From contig FR887309.1 of the NCBI GenBank assembly GCA_000436755.1, positions 27,145 through 33,808 of the forward strand: DNA of 6,664 nucleotides. The letters run 5' to 3'. The DNA comes from Clostridium sp. CAG:253 (GTDB lineage: Bacteria; Bacillota; Clostridia; Lachnospirales; Lachnospiraceae). Each line of letters begins with the position of its first letter. Position 1 is the first letter of the stretch. Shown here one piece after another: positions 1 to 6,263 of this stretch. A model generated the notes under the pieces. The model did no database searches, was not told the DNA's origin, and saw only the letters and a program-made list of their open reading frames with translations. Position numbers and translations under genes: made by a program.

Positions 1-1
1 G

Positions 2-88
2 AAGCAGAGTATTCATGAATACTATCATTCCAGAGCTTCTCTTGCAAGAGCAATGGCTCGTATCAAGGCAGCAAGTGCCAAAAGATAA
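2..88 (+). CDS. 3' end of an unidentified protein (partial)
   Basis: An open frame enters from the left edge and ends at TAA 86-88, giving 28 visible residues that finish in ARAMARIKAASAKR. The tail is basic, Ala/Arg/Lys-rich and probably helical. Its codons (GCT, TCT, CTT, GCA, CGT) look like ordinary coding sequence, and the strong terminator at 126-183 just downstream fits the end of a plus-strand gene. The overlapping frame starting at base 3 is also open, ending with TAG at 93-95, so the frame choice is a judgement. I do not recognise the family from so short a tail and assign no function. Confidence 0.45.
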   Translation, partial: KQSIHEYYHSRASLARAMARIKAASAKR

Positions 89-125
89 TAAATAGGTGGA
101 CAAAATAACATAAATATGAATAAAT

Positions 126-183
126 AAAAAGAGATGTTATCCTGAACAATGATATGATTTCATTGAGGGAGACATCTCTTTTT
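126..183. terminator. Bidirectional intrinsic terminator between convergent genes
   Basis: A perfect 12-bp inverted repeat pairs 126-137 (aaaaagagatgt) with 172-183 (acatctcttttt). Inside it, a second stem pairs 147-152 (caatga) with 160-165 (tcattg) around a 7-nt loop, and cct/agg can also pair. The outer stem starts with an A-tract and ends with a T-tract, so either strand yields a hairpin followed by a U-run. It lies between the plus-strand gene ending at 88 and the minus-strand LysR gene ending at 204, so it can serve both. Confidence 0.85.
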
Positions 184-203
184 CAGTCATGAACTGTCCA
201 AAT

Positions 204-1085
204 TTAATTTTCAACAAGCATATTTATCAGTTTCGATACGGCGATACTTGTACCACGGCTCATATCCTGAATAAGACATATCTCTCTTTCAGGTTCATGT
301 TCAATAAGCGGTATCTGAAGAATATCACCAGTTTCAATGAAAGGTCTTGCAAGTTCCTCAGGGCAGAAACCGATTCCAAGATTGTGTTTTACCATTGGAA
401 TTATCTGGTCTGTTGTTGCTGCCTCTATATCAGGAGTAAATTTAAGATGATTATCGAAAAAATACTGGTGATGTGAGTCGTGGGTAGCGGTTCCGTCAGT
501 AAGTGAAATAAACGGGATATTTAAAAGGTCGTGCAGGCTTTGTCTTTTTTGTGCGATTTCATTAAAATCTCTACCGCAGATGAGCACTTCTTTAAAAGGG
601 TAAAGAGTAGTCATATGCAGTGGTTTTTTATATTCAACAGGAGTTGTGATAACAGCAAAATCAACAAGACCTTTTTCGAGAGCCGAAACTGCCTGTGGCG
701 CGGAATGATTTGAAATCCTAAGTCTTACATGAGGGTATTGCTTGTGGAATTTTTCCAGTTTGGGCAGCAGATAAAGTCTTAATGCAGTTTCGCTGACACC
801 GATTGAAACCATACCCGTTTCGAGACTTTTGTTTCGTATAAGTTCGTTTTCGCCTGTAGTGAGCTGAGCCATCGCAACAGCCACATGGTCATAAAGCTGT
901 TTTCCTTCAGGAGTGAGTTTGACTCCTTTATGGGAGCGGATAAGTAATTTACATCCGAGTTCACTCTCAAGTATATTCATATATCGTGTAATATTTGGCT
1001 GGTTATTATTTAAAGCTTCAGCGGCTTTTGAAAAACTTTTGTATCTTGCAACATAAAAGAAAATTCTATAGTAATCTAAAGTCAT
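204..1085 (-). CDS. LysR-family transcriptional regulator
   Basis: The 293-residue protein has the usual LysR length and layout. An N-terminal winged helix-turn-helix covers about residues 3-62, with KSFSKAAEALNNNQPNITRYMNILE as scaffold and recognition helix and LLIRSHKGVKLTPEG as the wing. A long linker helix follows, then a substrate-binding-like effector domain from about 90 to 290. The start at 1085 (MTLDYYRIFF) is chosen over the upstream in-frame ATG at 1163. The HTH begins there directly, as is typical for LysR, and a GAGGT ribosome binding site sits 5 bases upstream. LysR proteins usually bind DNA as tetramers and activate or repress a divergent target in response to a small molecule. 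The divergent neighbour is the first secreted LRR gene, which makes it a candidate target. The effector cannot be told from sequence. Confidence 0.93.
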   Translation of the reverse strand: MTLDYYRIFFYVARYKSFSKAAEALNNNQPNITRYMNILESELGCKLLIRSHKGVKLTPEGKQLYDHVAVAMAQLTTGENELIRNKSLETGMVSIGVSETALRLYLLPKLEKFHKQYPHVRLRISNHSAPQAVSALEKGLVDFAVITTPVEYKKPLHMTTLYPFKEVLICGRDFNEIAQKRQSLHDLLNIPFISLTDGTATHDSHHQYFFDNHLKFTPDIEAATTDQIIPMVKHNLGIGFCPEELARPFIETGDILQIPLIEHEPEREICLIQDMSRGTSIAVSKLINMLVEN

Positions 1086-1131
1086 ATAATACCTCGTTTT
1101 TTGTAGTACAATCGTATTTAATATCTTACTT

Positions 1132-1160
1132 ATACTAAACAAATTTAAATTTTTTTGCAA
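1132..1160 (-). promoter_or_regulatory. Putative promoter of the LysR gene
   Basis: Read on the minus strand, TTGCAA (1155-1160) can act as -35 and TAGTAT (1132-1137) as -10, with a 17-base spacer containing an AT-rich 12-bp palindrome (1141-1152). Each box matches consensus at four of six positions. The predicted leader is about 40 bases to the ATG at 1085. TTGCAA is self-complementary, so it reads identically on both strands. This is an assignment by eye. Confidence 0.4.
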
Positions 1161-1180
1161 CATTTACATACAAAAAATGT
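1160..1180. promoter_or_regulatory. Candidate LysR-type operator in the divergent region
   Basis: An interrupted palindrome, acattt (1160-1165), 9 bases, aaatgt (1175-1180), contains the T-N11-A core (T1164, A1176) known for LysR-family binding sites. It abuts the proposed -35 of the LysR promoter and occupies the place where the -35 of the divergent LRR gene should be. A second short palindrome, CTTATA-A-TATAAG (1181-1193), lies next to it over the -10 box. AT-rich DNA produces such repeats by chance, so this is tentative. Confidence 0.3.
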
Positions 1181-1182
1181 CT

Positions 1183-1188
1183 TATAAT
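1183..1188 (+). promoter_or_regulatory. -10 box of the LRR gene promoter
   Basis: TATAAT is a perfect -10 hexamer, and transcription would start near 1195, giving a leader of about 40 bases before the ATG at 1237. At 17-bp spacing the -35 position reads ACATTT, a poor match. TTGCAA (1155-1160) is 22 bp away, too far, and TTTACA (1163-1168) is 14 bp away, too close. A strong -10 with a weak -35 overlapping a palindrome is typical of activator-dependent promoters. Confidence 0.45.
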
Positions 1189-1236
1189 ATAAGAGGAGTT
1201 TTTAGTATAACAAAATTATTTTAGGAGGGAAAGTCT

Positions 1237-2628
1237 ATGGGAGTATACAATAATAAAAATAATTTAGGACGCAGTATTACGGACAAAAACTTTGTTATGA
1301 GAGTTATAACATTAATTTTAGCGGCGGTGACAGCAGTTGTTATATTTGTTAAACCACAAGGCGCAGCGGCGGCACAGAAAAAATCGAAACAGGCAGAAGG
1401 CGGCGTGAATATGAGCCTGAAAAATGGTGTTCTTACCGTAAAAGGAAAAGGTGCGATGTGGGATACAGTCAGCCGGACAGCGTACAAAAAGAATAACATT
1501 AAGAAAATTGTAGTTAAAGAAGGTGTTGAATCACTTCCGAGAGATGTATTTAAGGACTGTAAGAAAGTTATCAGTATAAAAATAGCATCTACAGTTAAGA
1601 GAATAGGAATTCATGCGTTTGCAAATACAGGAATAAAGAGCATCACTATTCCTAAGTCTGTTAAAAAGCTTGGCTCAGGTGTATGCGATGGCTGTACTAA
1701 ACTTGAGACAGTGACAATGCCCGGTGACATTGACGTGATTAAGATAAATCCGAGAAAAGATTACATAACAGGGTTGTTTTATCTGAAAGGCGATTATGTT
1801 TCATCGCAGCCGCTAAAAAAAGTTAAGTTTACAACAGCATTAAATACAGACATTTTACCTAGAGTTGGAGCATGTGAAAATTATGAGATTTCACAGAAGG
1901 ATTCAAGATTCAAGAGTATTGACGGAATGATTTATACAAAAGACGGAAAAACACTTGTGAGGATACCGCTTGGAAGAAAAAAAGCTGTTATATCAGACAA
2001 ATGCACCACAGTTTCTATGGGAAGTTACAGCCATGAGCTTATTGATTTTTCGCACAAATTTTTAAGTGAAATTGTATTTCCGAAGTCGGTTTCAAGTGTA
2101 ATAGAAGACCAATATGACAAAAAGTTTGATTATAATGATGAAAGACGTGAGGACTATTATGAATGTAAAGATATAAAAGTGACATTGAATTCAGATTATC
2201 TTGATAATGAGTCAATACAGAGATTGTGGATATCAAATGAATATTGGAAAAATTCATTGAAAGACGAATTGTTCAGAAGAGAATTTGCAAAATTAAATGA
2301 AAAAGATGAACATATGATGATGCTTGCTGACGGCTATCTTTGCACTTATATTTTGAATGATGCACCCGAGGGAACAAGTACAGTGCTTCAAAATCTGCTT
2401 ATACCGGATAATGTAAAAACAATTGGAATGCAGGCATTTAAAGATTATTATACGAGGTCGGTAATACTTAGCAGTAGTGTACAGAAGATAGAAAATAACG
2501 CTTTTAATGCAGATTATTCGCCGGATAGTAAAGTTTCAAATACAAAAGTGTATGTGAAAGGAAATAATATTTTGATGGCAGAAAAGGTATTTGGGACATA
2601 TCAGAATTATGAAATAATTATGTATTAA
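1237..2628 (+). CDS. Secreted BspA-like leucine-rich-repeat protein (copy 1)
   Basis: The 463-residue protein begins with a long, late-starting signal peptide: a polar N-region (1-20), hydrophobic MRVITLILAAVTAVVIFV (21-38), and a likely cleavage near AAAA (43-46). A TAGGAGGG site 7 bases upstream fixes the start. Residues 88-163 hold BspA-type (LRR_5) repeats of about 22 residues, for example IKKIVVKEGVESLPRDVFKDCKK and IKSITIPKSVKKLG. Further repeat-like units lie at 387-426 (IPDNVKTIGMQAF and following). Between them is a long non-repeat island containing FKSIDGMIYTKDGKTLVRIP (225-244), a segment often seen in BspA-like proteins. There is no LPXTG, wall-binding repeat or second membrane segment, so it is predicted to be released or held by another factor. 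The next gene is a paralog in the same orientation. The ligand is unknown; BspA-like proteins elsewhere bind host or cell-surface molecules. Confidence 0.88.
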   Translation: MGVYNNKNNLGRSITDKNFVMRVITLILAAVTAVVIFVKPQGAAAAQKKSKQAEGGVNMSLKNGVLTVKGKGAMWDTVSRTAYKKNNIKKIVVKEGVESLPRDVFKDCKKVISIKIASTVKRIGIHAFANTGIKSITIPKSVKKLGSGVCDGCTKLETVTMPGDIDVIKINPRKDYITGLFYLKGDYVSSQPLKKVKFTTALNTDILPRVGACENYEISQKDSRFKSIDGMIYTKDGKTLVRIPLGRKKAVISDKCTTVSMGSYSHELIDFSHKFLSEIVFPKSVSSVIEDQYDKKFDYNDERREDYYECKDIKVTLNSDYLDNESIQRLWISNEYWKNSLKDELFRREFAKLNEKDEHMMMLADGYLCTYILNDAPEGTSTVLQNLLIPDNVKTIGMQAFKDYYTRSVILSSSVQKIENNAFNADYSPDSKVSNTKVYVKGNNILMAEKVFGTYQNYEIIMY

Positions 2629-2655
2629 AAAAGATTATATGACTGATGGTTAATT

Positions 2656-2685
2656 TTGTTTTTTATGTATACAGACGCATATAAA
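2656..2685 (+). promoter_or_regulatory. Possible internal promoter before LRR copy 2
   Basis: TTGTTT (2656-2661) and TATAAA (2680-2685) are separated by 18 bases in the 90-bp gap between the two LRR genes. The gap has no terminator-like hairpin, so copy 2 may be read from the upstream promoter, from this one, or from both. The match is modest and the region is AT-rich. Confidence 0.22.
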
Positions 2686-2718
2686 ATAATGGTTATGTGT
2701 GCGGAAATGGAGGCTGTT

Positions 2719-4053
2719 ATGAGTATAAAAAAATATAATAAAAAAAGTGTAAAAATAAGAAATATAATTATAATGTTTGGAATATTGACGGGGTTGTTTT
2801 GCAGCTTAAATTTTTTGATGCCTAAGACAGCATCGGCAAAGCAAATAAGTTCAAAATTAAAAAACGGAGTATTCACGGTTTCAGGGGATGGAGACATGTT
2901 ATCATATGCCGCACCAAAAGCGGCACAGAAAAAGAAAATTAAAAAAATAGTTGTAAAAAAAGGTGTCACAAGCATACCGGAAGATGCTTTTAAAGATTGC
3001 AGTAAGGCATCGAATATAACAATAGCTTCTACCGTAAGAGTTATTGGAGCGAGGGCATTCTTTAATACCGGAGTAAAAAAGATAACAATACCTAAAACAA
3101 CTGAGTCTATAGGACAAGCGGTACTTCAGAATTGTAAGAAGTTACAGGAAGTTACAATGCCGGGACACTTTAATTCAATAGGTGTCAAAAAAAATAAAGA
3201 AAATCTTGTTTGTACGTTGTTGTTGGGAGAAGGAAACTCAAATATTGTAAATAAAGTTAAGTTTTCAACTGATTTTAATGCTGATGGATTGACAGATATA
3301 GGAGACTGCAAAAATTTTGAAGTTTTATCAACAGATTCAAAGTATAAAAGCATAGACGGATGTATATATACAAAAGATGGAAAGACACTCGTAGCAATAC
3401 CTTACGGAAAAAGCGAGGTAAAAATTGCAGAGGGATGTGAGGAAGTAAGAGTAAGCAGTTACAGCTATGCTTCATACCGTTATGTCAATTCGAAAGCGGT
3501 GTATAGAGGCTATAACGGCTGCGGACAGTTGAGAAAAATAACATTCCCATCAACATTTAAGACACTCTCAACAGATGATAATATTTCTGTTTATGCAGGT
3601 AAAAGACAGCAGAAATATACGGATATTCAGATTGAGTTAAATACGAACTATATTGACGAGGACTGCGTAAAGTTATTTTGGAATTCAAACCAGCTCTGGA
3701 GAAAATCGCTGGCGGCTGAATTGGAAAGGATAGGATGTGTTACGATAAAAGATAACATGGTGATTCTTGAAGATGGAGGATTGTGCGGTTATATAGGAGA
3801 GAGTGAAAACGTTGAAATAACAATTCCCAATAATGTAAAGTATATATGTGAGAACGCTTTTAACTCATTATCGGACGCAACAGTTCAAAACTTTTCAATA
3901 AAGTCCATAGTATTAAATGATAATATCGAAGAAATACCGGTAGGAGCATTTTGCGGAAATAAAAATATAAAAGTGTATGCGAAGAATAATTTAAGAATAT
4001 GGAATTATGCTTTTAAGAATTGCGGAAACTATGAAATCGTAAAACTTGGTTAA
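2719..4053 (+). CDS. Secreted BspA-like leucine-rich-repeat protein (copy 2)
   Basis: The chosen ATG has GGAGG 5 bases upstream and opens directly into a classical signal peptide: basic MSIKKYNKKSVKIR, hydrophobic residues 16-34, and a cleavage motif TASA ending at residue 40. An upstream extension of the frame to 2656 would need a TTG start and would spoil that arrangement. The 444-residue product is a paralog of copy 1. Residues 46-149 align without a gap to residues 60-163 of copy 1, with 58 of 104 identical by hand count. LRR_5-type repeats lie at about 74-149 (IKKIVVKKGVTSIPEDAFKDC and following), with more near the C-terminus (VEITIPNNVKYICENAF, IKSIVLNDNIEEIPVGAF). The island between them keeps YKSIDGCIYTKDGKTLVAIP. 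No wall anchor or C-terminal membrane segment is visible. Function is unknown beyond a likely extracellular binding role. Confidence 0.88.
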   Translation: MSIKKYNKKSVKIRNIIIMFGILTGLFCSLNFLMPKTASAKQISSKLKNGVFTVSGDGDMLSYAAPKAAQKKKIKKIVVKKGVTSIPEDAFKDCSKASNITIASTVRVIGARAFFNTGVKKITIPKTTESIGQAVLQNCKKLQEVTMPGHFNSIGVKKNKENLVCTLLLGEGNSNIVNKVKFSTDFNADGLTDIGDCKNFEVLSTDSKYKSIDGCIYTKDGKTLVAIPYGKSEVKIAEGCEEVRVSSYSYASYRYVNSKAVYRGYNGCGQLRKITFPSTFKTLSTDDNISVYAGKRQQKYTDIQIELNTNYIDEDCVKLFWNSNQLWRKSLAAELERIGCVTIKDNMVILEDGGLCGYIGESENVEITIPNNVKYICENAFNSLSDATVQNFSIKSIVLNDNIEEIPVGAFCGNKNIKVYAKNNLRIWNYAFKNCGNYEIVKLG

Positions 4054-4180
4054 AAACTTTCCGTTTTTTGAGGTTTTATGCAACAAAATCGTTATGGCTT
4101 TCGTTATAGAAAGCAAAGGGCAGAAAGAAGATAGTAGTGTAGAGATATGCAGCATCAGATTTGGAGGTATTATTAAAAGA

Positions 4181-5092
4181 ATGGTTTATAAAAGAACAAT
4201 TTATAAAAAAAGAATATTTCTGATGTTGTTAATCGGAATGCTATGCATAGTACCGATTAAAGCAAAAGCATCTAATGCCGATAAATGGCAGAAAGAATGG
4301 GACAGTCTTTGTTACGGGATGGAACAGGATGCAAAAAAGCTGTTGGAAAAAGAAATAACATCTGAGAAAGAGGACTTAAGCAGTGAAGAAAAATCAACGA
4401 CAATAAAAAATTTTGATGTAAGTAATGCAATTCCAATGTGGACATTGTATTCTGATTTGACAATGCTTTCTGATTATCATAAAAACAATAATGACTTTTC
4501 AAAATTGATTAAATGGGATAACAGATGGTATATTCCCGCAGAAACTATTACAGGTACATATGCATCGATATTATTGCAGAGAGAAAAGGATGGCTATCAT
4601 ATTTACGGGCAGTATTTTGATAAAGATGATAATTACATTGCAGATAACGCAAGTGAAATAAAGGAAAAGATTAAGAAAAAATTGCCTGACACGGAGATTG
4701 AACATGTAATGAATGTTTCAGTGCCTTTTTATAAAATTAACCTTATATATATAAAACAGTCTGACGGAGAAGAAATGGTTATTCCATATCAGGCAGATGG
4801 AGCAGACACATTGGATAATATTGGTGAAAAAAGCGGGACTATGTATTCTGTTTCAAAGTTTATATCGGATATGGAGAATGTATATCAAGAATATACGGAA
4901 GAAGAATTAGAAAAGACAGTACAAAAGAATAAAGAGGAAATGACTCTGGGAGGTGCTTTGGAGCCAAAGAAGAAAGTGTCTCAAGTGAAAGAAAAAAATA
5001 CGGGAAATTCAGCAAGATATATTATATTTGCGACAGGCATAGCGATAATAGCGGTATTTGGCGTAATAGTGTACATCAAAAAAGTAAAATGA
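4181..5092 (+). CDS. Unrecognised exported protein with C-terminal membrane or sorting-like tail
   Basis: I do not recognise this family. From the chosen ATG the product has 303 residues: a signal peptide (basic MVYKRTIYKKR, hydrophobic core 12-25, cleavage after AKA at 28-30), a mature region of about 240 residues, a hydrophobic helix (about 280-299), and a KKVK tail. The mature part starts with a charged, helix-prone stretch (NADKWQKEWDSLCYGMEQDAKKLLEKE), has a middle section rich in aromatics (WDNRWYIPAE, GYHIYGQYFDKDDNY), and then a Glu/Lys-rich stalk (about 240-272). The predicted topology is extracellular with one C-terminal anchor. The frame is open back to 4046, but an exported product needs a start near 4181; GGAGG at 4163-4167 lies 13 bases upstream, rather far. 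It follows the LRR pair by 127 bp with no clear terminator, so co-transcription and a shared surface role are plausible but inferred. Confidence 0.75.
   Translation: MVYKRTIYKKRIFLMLLIGMLCIVPIKAKASNADKWQKEWDSLCYGMEQDAKKLLEKEITSEKEDLSSEEKSTTIKNFDVSNAIPMWTLYSDLTMLSDYHKNNNDFSKLIKWDNRWYIPAETITGTYASILLQREKDGYHIYGQYFDKDDNYIADNASEIKEKIKKKLPDTEIEHVMNVSVPFYKINLIYIKQSDGEEMVIPYQADGADTLDNIGEKSGTMYSVSKFISDMENVYQEYTEEELEKTVQKNKEEMTLGGALEPKKKVSQVKEKNTGNSARYIIFATGIAIIAVFGVIVYIKKVK
4991..5089 (+). other. Degenerate sortase-signal-like C-terminal tail
   Basis: Residues 271-303 of the exported protein read EKNTG, then NSAR, then about 20 hydrophobic residues (YIIFATGIAIIAVFGVIVYI), then KKVK. The order motif, hydrophobic helix, basic tail is that of a sortase sorting signal, but the Leu-Pro of LPXTG is replaced by Glu-Lys, leaving only Thr-Gly. 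It may be a simple membrane anchor instead. Confidence 0.3.
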
Positions 5093-5267
5093 AAAATATT
5101 TGTGATTTATTGCAATCATCAGTCTCACATGATAAACTTATTTATTGGAAAATTTGTTGTCAGCTGCACTATAAGAGTGGACAGTGACGAAAAAAGTTCT
5201 TTATATTTAATATTTTGCATAAAATATGGGAACTGTTACTTAAAGAAAAAGGAAATGAGGATTAGCT
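5093..5267. promoter_or_regulatory. Gap before plsC with a possible promoter
   Basis: This 175-bp gap has no convincing gene, and no hairpin with a T-tract to end the upstream transcript. The best promoter-like pair is TTCTTT (5197-5202), a 17-base spacer, and TAAAAT (5220-5225), about 42 bases before the plsC ATG. The -10 is good and the -35 is poor. I see no operator that I can name here. Confidence 0.25.
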
Positions 5268-5987
5268 ATGAGACTTGTATTAGTTGCGATTTTTTTGATA
5301 TTGTATACGATATTTACTATTCCGATGGCTCTTGTGCTGTGGATAATCGGAAAGTTTGATGAGAGAAAGAAAGAGGTTGTTGCACAGGTATGTGTAAAAG
5401 GCGGTTTTAAGGCAATACTGTTCCTGTCGGGTGTCAGACTGACGGTTAAGGGAAAAGAAAATATTGTGAGAGACGGGGCGGCATTATATGCCTACAATCA
5501 CAGAGGTTTTTTTGACATCTTAGTTGGATATACAACAGCACCTATGCCGACAGCGTTTATCTCAAAAAAAGAGATTGAAAAGGTACCGATGATTTCGTGG
5601 TGGATGAAACAGATGAACTGTTTATTCCTCGACAGAGAAAATATAAAAGAGGGAATGAAAACTATTCTTCAGGGAATTGAACTTTTGAAAAACGGAACAT
5701 CTATATATATCGCACCGGAAGGCACAAGAAATAAGGGCGAGGAACTGCTTGAATTTCATGAAGCCAGCTTCAAGCTTGCAGACAAAGCAAAATGTCCTAT
5801 AATTCCGGTTGCCATAAACAATACGGATGAAGTATTTGAAAAACATCTTCCTTGGATTCACAGCGCACATGTAACTATAGAGTATTGTGAGCCGATTTAT
5901 ATGGAGGATATGGAAAGAGCAGAGAAAAAACATGTCGGCGAAAAAGTGAGAGAAATAATCGGCGAAAAAGTGAAAGCCAACGGATAG
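5268..5987 (+). CDS. plsC: 1-acyl-sn-glycerol-3-phosphate acyltransferase
   Basis: The 239-residue protein is a typical PlsC of the LPLAT family, which transfers an acyl chain to lysophosphatidic acid to give phosphatidic acid, the precursor of membrane phospholipids. The family motifs appear in order: NHRGFFD at 77-83 (catalytic His78 and Asp83, the HX4D motif), FLDRE at 120-124, EGTR at 151-154 for glycerol-phosphate binding, and PIIPVAI at 177-183. An N-terminal hydrophobic helix (about 2-27) would hold it to the inner face of the membrane. The length is usual for the clostridial form. TGAGG lies 7 bases before the ATG. It follows the exported protein by 175 bp and is followed by a strong terminator, so it is the last gene of the plus-strand series. 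The acyl donor (acyl-ACP or acyl-CoA) cannot be told from sequence. Confidence 0.93.
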   Translation: MRLVLVAIFLILYTIFTIPMALVLWIIGKFDERKKEVVAQVCVKGGFKAILFLSGVRLTVKGKENIVRDGAALYAYNHRGFFDILVGYTTAPMPTAFISKKEIEKVPMISWWMKQMNCLFLDRENIKEGMKTILQGIELLKNGTSIYIAPEGTRNKGEELLEFHEASFKLADKAKCPIIPVAINNTDEVFEKHLPWIHSAHVTIEYCEPIYMEDMERAEKKHVGEKVREIIGEKVKANG

Positions 5988-6022
5988 ATATTATGGTAAT
6001 AAAAATATGACTACTTTTTATA

Positions 6023-6064
6023 AAGGGTACATTAGTTAAAAGACTGGTGTACCCTTATTTTTTT
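6023..6064 (+). terminator. Intrinsic terminator after plsC
   Basis: A 9-bp perfect stem, aagggtaca (6023-6031) with tgtaccctt (6048-6056), continues inward through two G-U and three Watson-Crick pairs to a 6-base loop (6037-6042). One A and seven T residues (6058-6064) follow. It begins 35 bases after the plsC stop and ends the plus-strand gene series. Confidence 0.92.
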
Positions 6065-6176
6065 GTAGTGAGGGGATATATTGTGTTGGAGAATTTATTG
6101 TGTTGAGGTGCAGTTTATTTTATTAATACATCATATTAATTTGATATTATAAAGTCTTATAAATCTTATTTCAGAA

Positions 6177-6220
6177 ACATTCACAAAGACAAAATCAAAG
6201 TAACATTCAAACACATTCAC
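6177..6220 (+). repeat. Three acattca direct repeats, possible operator
   Basis: Copies begin at 6177, 6203 and 6213, giving offsets of 26 and 10 bp. They end just before the TTGAAA box at 6223, where an activator could touch RNA polymerase. The repeat is short and the function is only a guess. Confidence 0.3.
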
Positions 6221-6222
6221 GA

Positions 6223-6251
6223 TTGAAAACACCATAAAAACTAGGTATAAT
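6223..6251 (+). promoter_or_regulatory. Strong promoter match next to the Rpn-like gene
   Basis: TTGAAA (6223-6228), a 17-base spacer, and TATAAT (6246-6251) match the sigma-70 consensus at eleven of twelve positions, the best match in the window. Transcription would start near 6258, downstream of the GGAGG at 6252-6256 and only about 6 bases before the ATG. This promoter would therefore give a nearly leaderless message, or the match is fortuitous. Confidence 0.35.
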
Positions 6252-6263
6252 GGAGGAAAAAGA

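Larger units (their letters stand above)
6065..6263. other. Intergenic region with short direct repeats
   Basis: I see no gene in this 199-bp stretch apart from a six-codon frame just before the next gene. It holds two copies of tattgtgttg (6079-6088 and 6096-6105, 17 bp apart) and three copies of acattca (6177-6183, 6203-6209, 6213-6219). The last two are 10 bp apart, one helical turn, and the first and third extend to acattcac. TTGATA (6141-6146) with TCTTAT (6164-6169) at 17 bp is a second, weaker promoter candidate. Confidence 0.4.

Noticed and set aside
3..95. Alternative open frame at the left edge ending with TAG at 93-95
   Set aside because: It overlaps the frame ending at 88; codon choice and composition favour the latter, though with only about 30 codons this is not certain.
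189..476. Plus-strand open frame of 95 codons
   Set aside because: It lies wholly antisense to the effector domain of the LysR gene, and its Cys/Phe/Tyr-rich composition is typical of a shadow frame.
1237..4053. LRR genes as internalin-like or sortase-anchored proteins
   Set aside because: The repeats follow the BspA (LRR_5) pattern rather than the 22-residue internalin pattern, and neither protein has an LPXTG tail.
4052..4068. aaaaac/gttttt hairpin at the stop codon of LRR copy 2 as a terminator
   Set aside because: The stem is six weak, mostly A-T pairs with a 5-base loop; the T-run is part of the stem rather than after it.
4097..4114. gctttc-gttata-gaaagc hairpin before the third exported gene
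   Set aside because: A clean 6-bp stem, but no T-tract follows and no known regulatory RNA is recognisable; too short to call.
5102..5359. Plus-strand open frame of 85 codons before plsC
   Set aside because: It overlaps the plsC start in another frame, has no good ribosome site, and its last third is a shadow of the PlsC membrane helix.
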